Notes under the pieces: model-generated
The model's database searches: none
What the model was told of the DNA's origin: nothing
The model's input: only the letters and a program-made list of their open reading frames with translations
Translations under genes and position numbers: made by a program
DNA from: an uncultured Algibacter sp.
Lineage (GTDB): Bacteria > Bacteroidota > Bacteroidia > Flavobacteriales > Flavobacteriaceae
Assembly (NCBI RefSeq): GCF_905480415.1
Contig: NZ_CAJQQI010000107.1
Location: forward strand, 1-37,542
Direction of reading: 5' to 3'
DNA length: 37,542 nucleotides
In this document: in pieces, positions 32,930 to 37,542 of the stretch
How positions within the stretch are numbered: the first letter of the stretch is position 1
Layout of the letters: the number at the start of each line of letters is the position of its first letter

Positions 32930-33091
32930 ATAACTCATCTTGACTTTTTCCATTTCCTAAAAAAAGGCTAAAATTCGCTCATATTTCGTTACTTTTTTTA
33001 TTCATAGCGGTGCTATGGCTTTCAAAAAGTGTCTCATCTGTAAAAATTTTATCTCGTTTTCGGTTAAAAACAAAAAGTCAAGATGAGTTAT
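32930..33091. repeat. 162-bp imperfect palindrome with 20-bp perfect arms
   Basis: ATAACTCATCTTGACTTTTT (32930-32949) is repeated in perfect inverse at 33072-33091. The exact centre (33010) is a small hairpin, CATAGC-GGT-GCTATG (33003-33017). Between arms and centre the halves are partly complementary, with shared TAAAATT and ACTTTTT blocks. The porU stop codon (33088-33090) is inside the right arm. The whole fills the porU-porV gap upstream of the porV promoter. It looks like a non-autonomous mobile palindrome (MITE or large REP), or a structured RNA at the 3' end of porU. No target-site duplication is clear. Confidence 0.75.
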
Positions 33092-36000
33092 AGTATTACA
33101 AGTTTCTCAATTTTTTCCACTGTTTTATTTAATAAGCTTGAATGTACTTTAAGCTTATAAATATAAACCCCTTTACCTATTTTATCTCCAAAATCATCTC
33201 TTCCATCCCAAACCATATCTCTAGATAAAGAACTCGTCGTTTTAATACCTCCTGTGGTTTGTCCATTTAAAGTTCTAACCAACTTCCCTGAAACAGTGAA
33301 TATCTGTATAGAAACGTCTAAAGGTTCAGAACTATTGTGGTTAAACCAAAATTCTGTATAATTAACAAACGGATTTGGATAATTAAGCACATTATTAATC
33401 ACTAAACTTTGGTCTTTATCAAATACAATAAACTGTATTTCAGATATTGAAGAGTTATTATAAACATCCCAAGCTTTTAAAGTTAATGTATGTAACCCTG
33501 GCTCTAAATCTCTAAACGGAAAACTTACTGTCCCTTTAGTATATTCGTCAACATCTGTTTGGTAATAGTCGTTTAAAACAAACGGATTCGTTTCATCACC
33601 ATCAATAATGGCTACTATATCATGACCAATACCACTTGCCGTGTTTATACCATTCGTATCTTCCATTTTTGCTAATAATGTGGGCGATTCATTAGTAATA
33701 CCACCTGTAACAAAATTTTCATCATTCATATAAAGCGTGATCACTGGTCCTGTATTATCTTCAGGTGCATTTTCATTTAAGCCCCCAATTCTAACCGTAT
33801 TTATAGTTGCTCCAGCTTGATCTTCAGTTGAAGATTCATTTTTAGAATAGAAACTCACTTTACCAAAACCTACTGGAATACCAATATCCTTTGGTACAAC
33901 AAAATCAAATTCAAATTGACCGTTTTTCACTGAGGCTTGCCCTCTAAATATTATTTCACCGAGGGTAGTGAAATCTAATTTTATAACTTCACCATTTTGC
34001 CTTATACCATCATTAGCTAGTGTTTGCCTGCTAATGCCCTTATCATAGATAGTCGTTGATAATGTACCACTGTAATTATTTAGAAGATTACCAGAAACAT
34101 CGGTAACTTCTCCTGCTAACTTCACATAACTCAATGCTTTTAAAGTATCTGTTGCCTGCGCAATAGGGACATCATTAATTTTCGTGAGTTTAATATTTGG
34201 TTTTGAAAAGGCTAATTTCATGGCTGGATCACCAATAAAAAAGACCAAGTTTTTTTGACTGTTTCCAGAAAGTGACGGGTCGTTTTTTGCTAACCTTAAA
34301 GCTTCTGCCATAGTAGGATATTCGTCATCATTATACGTATCATTATCGCTATAAGAAAACAAATATTGTCCTAACTCTCTGTTAAAGGTAATTCCGAAAT
34401 TCACAAAAACTTGTCGAGTCGTCGTAATTAATCCCACGGCTCCCGTTTCCTTATTCCAAAATGTAAATTCTCCTGCGGTTTCTCTAAATGGATTGTCAAA
34501 TCTTGTAAATTCGCAAGTTACAGTTACAAAACAATTGAGTTTACAAAAATTACGAAACCCAGTAATATCAGGCTTTAACAAAATGCGTTCTTGTGCTAAA
34601 CCTTCTTCGCCACCATGGCCAAAATAATTCACTACCAAGGCACCATTATCAATGGCATTAACTATTTCGTTAGTCACTATAGGGTATCTATCTCCTCCTG
34701 CTGACGATTCTTGCTGAAAAGCATCTGAATGAACTTTTGTTACATTCATAAAAGGCTTTTCTTGCGATATTAAATCGCCTATAGCATCTGTAGTCTCTTG
34801 CAAAGCACCATAAAGTTTATCATCATTATCATCAGAAATTACTAAAACACTGTTTCGCCAGCTTCCATAAGCTTCTTTAGCATAGTAAGATTCGATTTTA
34901 TCAACCATTTCTTTTCCTCTTTGAGGCGTGTCTGCTAAAATTCGACCCACAGCAATGTCTAATCTATTACTTGAAATCATAGTCCCTTCATTATCATCCA
35001 TCATCCCATAAAAATCATCAGAAACAAATGAGGTGGCTAAACTAAAACTACTATATGAGTACCAAGAAGGAACAATGTTGGTGTTGTTTCGAATACGATC
35101 TTTATAATCATAAGATCCATCACCGAATAAACATAAATATTTTATCCTATTTTCTGGCGTACTCGCATTATCGTAAACATATTTTACCATATTTCTGATA
35201 GCACCAATATCTTGATTTCCCGAACTAAATTCGTTGTAAATCTCATCTAGACCAACAACCTTGACATTTAAATCGTATTGATTTCGATTAATTTGAGCTA
35301 AACGTTCGGCATCATTCAACATGTTATTTGGTGTTACGATAATATAATCGACATCTTGAAAACTTCCTTGGGCATTTTGAAAAATAGTCCCTTTTATATT
35401 TTGATTATTAATTATGGTTTTCGAATCAAATTTAGGTTCAAAATAGTCTAAAGGAGATACTGCAACATAGCTTTTTAAACTTCCGAGAGCCGCTGTAAAA
35501 CTTAAGGTTGAAGTTTCATCTGTATTCACATAATTTGAAACGTTATAACTATCCGTTACTTCCCAAATTTCTGAAAGTGCAGACGTATTCGTCATATTAT
35601 ATTGTACAATACCGGAAGTTGATGCAACATCTTTGTTTTTAAACAGAAACTGTTTATTATCAAAGTTTAATTTACGGGTGGCTTCAATACCTATTAAATC
35701 TAAATAACCGATAGTACTTGGGTTCCCTAAATTATCAAAGTCCAGACCGACCGTGATCTTGGACGTATTCACATCTACACGACCACGGTAAGAATTCCCA
35801 TTAGCTAAAGTTGGTGTGGATACACCCCTAACAAATATAGATGACACGGCAACATTATTAACACTTACATTCATTTGACTATCACTCCTTGTCGCTGTTG
35901 CCACAGAAACAGTTAAATCTACGGGTTCTGAAGTCACTAAATCCGGAAAATTAAATTCAAATTCCTTAGAACTATCCACATCAAATTTATCTCCAAACCA

Positions 36001-36969
36001 ACGCCTTCCTAGAGAGATGAGATTATACGCATCAATTTCGTGATATTGATAATCCTGAAAAGTATCAATAACCATATCTATTGTTCCCTCAGGCTGGTTA
36101 AATTGTTGGATGCGTTTTCCATTCCCAGAACTTATATTAATATAATAATATGTTTTATCCGTATAGCAATTTATGTGAGTTCTACTCTCTTGATTGTATT
36201 CTTTAGGGCCTTGAGCGTAAAATAATATATAGTCATTCGTATTAAACTCACCATCTTCTTCACCTACAAATTTTATGGCATTTTCAGGAACATCATAAGG
36301 GTAAGCAACAGAGTTTGAGTAAGGAATCATGCGCCCACCATGACCAAATAATTTAATAGCTCTAGGATCTACAGTATTCACTTTAACACCTAAACGTTGT
36401 AAAAAACTTTTTGATAGTTTAAAAACCCCTGTAGTATCCACATAAAACCTATACCATTCCCCAGAGTTTAAAACGGAATTAGTTACAACTGCTGAAGCCT
36501 TATTGCTTCTTAACAATGCAGATTTGCTATCAGAGCCTTTCTTATAATTTATTTGAAATGAAGTTACTTTTTTATAACCTCCATTTTCATCCTTTATAAT
36601 AGGCGACAGTTGAAAAAAGGTATAAGTCTTATTTCTTGCTACTGAATTTTCTAAGCTGAATACTAATTTATTAGGTATTTTATTTAAATCTAAGTCTTTT
36701 AAATCTACTTTATATATCGACTGATATACAACATTAGTTGCTGTAACTGAAGATTCATTGACCAAGCCTTTCGATTCCCATTGATCTGAAAATACTAAGC
36801 CTTTTTCTAAATCATAATTAAAATATGCTTTATCAAATGAAGGCACCTCCATTGAAAAATTTTCTACTGAAAGCGTTTGAGCCTTCTCCCAAACTAAATT
36901 GTATCGCTTTTGTTGCGCATGTAACCCAGCTGAAATAATCAACAGTAAAACTAAAATATTCTTTTTCAT
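33088..36969 (-). CDS. porU: Type IX secretion sortase PorU
   Basis: PorU is the cell-surface cysteine peptidase that removes the C-terminal signal of type IX cargo and attaches it to the surface. The 1293-residue protein has a signal peptide ending SAGLHAQ near residue 19, a long N-terminal beta region, and a C25 gingipain-type catalytic domain. The catalytic His is in NYFGHGGEEGLAQE near residue 785 and the Cys in VTVTCEFTRFDNPFRETAGEF near 818. At the C-terminus is a sorting-type domain: NYPNPFVNYTEFWF, SGKLVRTLNG, WDGRDDFGDKIGKGVYIYKL and the final EKIEKLVIL. A TATTTTTG -7 element lies at 37033-37040, and gldJ diverges from it. Confidence 0.97.
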   Translation of the reverse strand: MKKNILVLLLIISAGLHAQQKRYNLVWEKAQTLSVENFSMEVPSFDKAYFNYDLEKGLVFSDQWESKGLVNESSVTATNVVYQSIYKVDLKDLDLNKIPNKLVFSLENSVARNKTYTFFQLSPIIKDENGGYKKVTSFQINYKKGSDSKSALLRSNKASAVVTNSVLNSGEWYRFYVDTTGVFKLSKSFLQRLGVKVNTVDPRAIKLFGHGGRMIPYSNSVAYPYDVPENAIKFVGEEDGEFNTNDYILFYAQGPKEYNQESRTHINCYTDKTYYYINISSGNGKRIQQFNQPEGTIDMVIDTFQDYQYHEIDAYNLISLGRRWFGDKFDVDSSKEFEFNFPDLVTSEPVDLTVSVATATRSDSQMNVSVNNVAVSSIFVRGVSTPTLANGNSYRGRVDVNTSKITVGLDFDNLGNPSTIGYLDLIGIEATRKLNFDNKQFLFKNKDVASTSGIVQYNMTNTSALSEIWEVTDSYNVSNYVNTDETSTLSFTAALGSLKSYVAVSPLDYFEPKFDSKTIINNQNIKGTIFQNAQGSFQDVDYIIVTPNNMLNDAERLAQINRNQYDLNVKVVGLDEIYNEFSSGNQDIGAIRNMVKYVYDNASTPENRIKYLCLFGDGSYDYKDRIRNNTNIVPSWYSYSSFSLATSFVSDDFYGMMDDNEGTMISSNRLDIAVGRILADTPQRGKEMVDKIESYYAKEAYGSWRNSVLVISDDNDDKLYGALQETTDAIGDLISQEKPFMNVTKVHSDAFQQESSAGGDRYPIVTNEIVNAIDNGALVVNYFGHGGEEGLAQERILLKPDITGFRNFCKLNCFVTVTCEFTRFDNPFRETAGEFTFWNKETGAVGLITTTRQVFVNFGITFNRELGQYLFSYSDNDTYNDDEYPTMAEALRLAKNDPSLSGNSQKNLVFFIGDPAMKLAFSKPNIKLTKINDVPIAQATDTLKALSYVKLAGEVTDVSGNLLNNYSGTLSTTIYDKGISRQTLANDGIRQNGEVIKLDFTTLGEIIFRGQASVKNGQFEFDFVVPKDIGIPVGFGKVSFYSKNESSTEDQAGATINTVRIGGLNENAPEDNTGPVITLYMNDENFVTGGITNESPTLLAKMEDTNGINTASGIGHDIVAIIDGDETNPFVLNDYYQTDVDEYTKGTVSFPFRDLEPGLHTLTLKAWDVYNNSSISEIQFIVFDKDQSLVINNVLNYPNPFVNYTEFWFNHNSSEPLDVSIQIFTVSGKLVRTLNGQTTGGIKTTSSLSRDMVWDGRDDFGDKIGKGVYIYKLKVHSSLLNKTVEKIEKLVIL

Positions 36970-37032
36970 TGGTAAAATAACGTCGTTAATGCCTTGTTAT
37001 TATTAAAAAAACAACAATTTTTAAAACAGATT

Positions 37033-37040
37033 CAAAAATA
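37033..37040 (-). promoter_or_regulatory. -7 promoter element for porU
   Basis: The minus strand reads TATTTTTG, a perfect TAnnTTTG, predicting a leader of about 60 nt before the porU ATG. Confidence 0.5.
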
Positions 37041-37168
37041 CAATAATAAATTAGGAAAACATGCGTTAATACAACACAAAACTATGGTTTAAAAGGTCAA
37101 AATCATCGTTGTAATACATAAAAATAGGACGAAATACACTATTTTTTGGTTAAAATGCACAAAACAGC

Positions 37169-37198
37169 TTGCGTTATTCGGTTTAATTCCTATATTGC
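37169..37198 (+). promoter_or_regulatory. Possible gldJ promoter
   Basis: TTG at 37169-37171 is followed after exactly 19 bp by TATATTGC at 37191-37198. The spacing is that of the Bacteroidota -33/-7 pair, but the -7 box departs from TAnnTTTG in its last two bases. It would start the transcript about 30 nt before gldJ. Confidence 0.38.
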
Positions 37199-37231
37199 AG
37201 CTCCAAAATTATTATTAGCTTACTTAAAAGT

Positions 37232-37542
37232 ATGGATATGAAAAAAGTAGTAGCATTCAAGGTTTTATTAGTTTTAGCACTAGCAGTCGCTTCGACTAGT
37301 TGTAAAAAATCTTCGAGTTCAAAAAATAGCTCTAGAGCGACTGGATGGGAGATTAACTCCAGAGAAGGTGGTTTCCAGTACAATACAGACTTCAAAGAAC
37401 AAGAAACTTCTCCTGGATTAGTTTTTGTAGAAGGTGGTACATTTACTAAAGGTCGTGTACAAGACGATGTGATGCATGATTGGAATAATACTCCAAATCA
37501 GCAACACGTTCAGTCTTTTTACATGGATGAAACAGAGGTAAC
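37232..37542 (+). CDS. gldJ: Gliding motility lipoprotein GldJ, N-terminal part
   Basis: The first 103 codons of a gene that leaves the window. The protein begins MDMKKVVAFKVLLVLALAVA and has a lipobox ending at Cys24 (ASTSCKK). The mature start, a Ser/Lys-rich stretch, is followed by RATGWEINSREGGFQYNTDF and then PGLVFVEGGTFTKGR, the opening of the formylglycine-generating-enzyme-like (FGE-sulfatase) fold typical of GldJ. GldJ is needed for gliding and stabilises other Gld proteins and the type IX machinery. Its divergent placement next to porU is the arrangement known in Flavobacterium johnsoniae. The start may instead be the in-frame ATG at 37238. Confidence 0.93.
   Translation, partial: MDMKKVVAFKVLLVLALAVASTSCKKSSSSKNSSRATGWEINSREGGFQYNTDFKEQETSPGLVFVEGGTFTKGRVQDDVMHDWNNTPNQQHVQSFYMDETEV

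Noticed and set aside
37183-37395. Minus-strand open frame at the right edge
   Set aside because: It overlaps the start of gldJ, which is identified by lipobox and conserved N-terminus.

Overview
The window is an AT-rich stretch of a Bacteroidota chromosome, almost certainly from a marine-type member of the Flavobacteriaceae. Four things support this. Bacteroidota-style -7 promoter elements (TAnnTTTG) lie in front of many genes, and Shine-Dalgarno sequences are not evident. Type IX secretion and gliding genes are present (gldJ, porU, porV). Adenylate kinase is fused to hypoxanthine phosphoribosyltransferase. Many exported proteins have lipoprotein signals. I see no prophage, insertion sequence, CRISPR array, tRNA or rRNA. 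Most of the window is core chromosome in short operons.

Layout. 1-171: start of a DUF4136 lipoprotein on the minus strand, cut by the window edge. 172-549: intergenic region with a structured extragenic element and a repressor operator. 550-1450: sdpR-sdpI-like repressor and membrane immunity pair. 1460-3694 (-): obg GTPase and the Hpt-Adk fusion, separated by a repeat-rich gap. 3832-5471 (+): purK-purE for purine synthesis. 5620-7653: M3 peptidase. 7796-8610: ECF sigma factor with a zinc-finger anti-sigma. 8603-9436 (-): UbiA-like membrane protein. 9557-12406: gcvP. 12510-14968: operon of a ketosynthase III, a degenerate methyltransferase and a family 2 glycosyltransferase. 14961-17425 (-): membrane-anchored nuclease and PafA-like phosphatase. 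17535-19039: MlaE/MlaF-type lipid ABC transporter. 19041-22208 (-): sprT-like, manC and DUF389 genes. 22293-24558 (-): M28 peptidase, SDR and HAD genes. 24703-28196 (+): three-domain AraC-type regulator followed by a truncated haemoglobin, an FAD oxidase and a secreted cupin. 28273-30903 (-): pdhA and pdhC. 31078-31560 (-): cdd. 31689-36969 (-): porV and porU. 37232-end (+): start of gldJ.

How the genes work together. porU, porV and gldJ belong to type IX secretion and gliding. purK/purE, the Hpt-Adk fusion and cdd serve nucleotide synthesis and salvage, and the nuclease/PafA pair could supply phosphate and nucleosides from outside the cell. pdhA/pdhC and gcvP feed central carbon and one-carbon metabolism. 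The most accessory-looking part is 24.7-28.2 kb, a possible stress or detoxification cassette behind its own regulator.

The least explained signals are non-coding. A 162-bp imperfect palindrome with 20-bp perfect arms lies between porU and porV and contains the porU stop codon. A two-module structured element ends in a 20-bp GC-rich palindrome at 300-470. A paired REP-like unit lies between obg and hpt-adk, and a 16-bp GC palindrome sits inside a pdhC linker. All calls come from reading motifs by eye; no database search was run.
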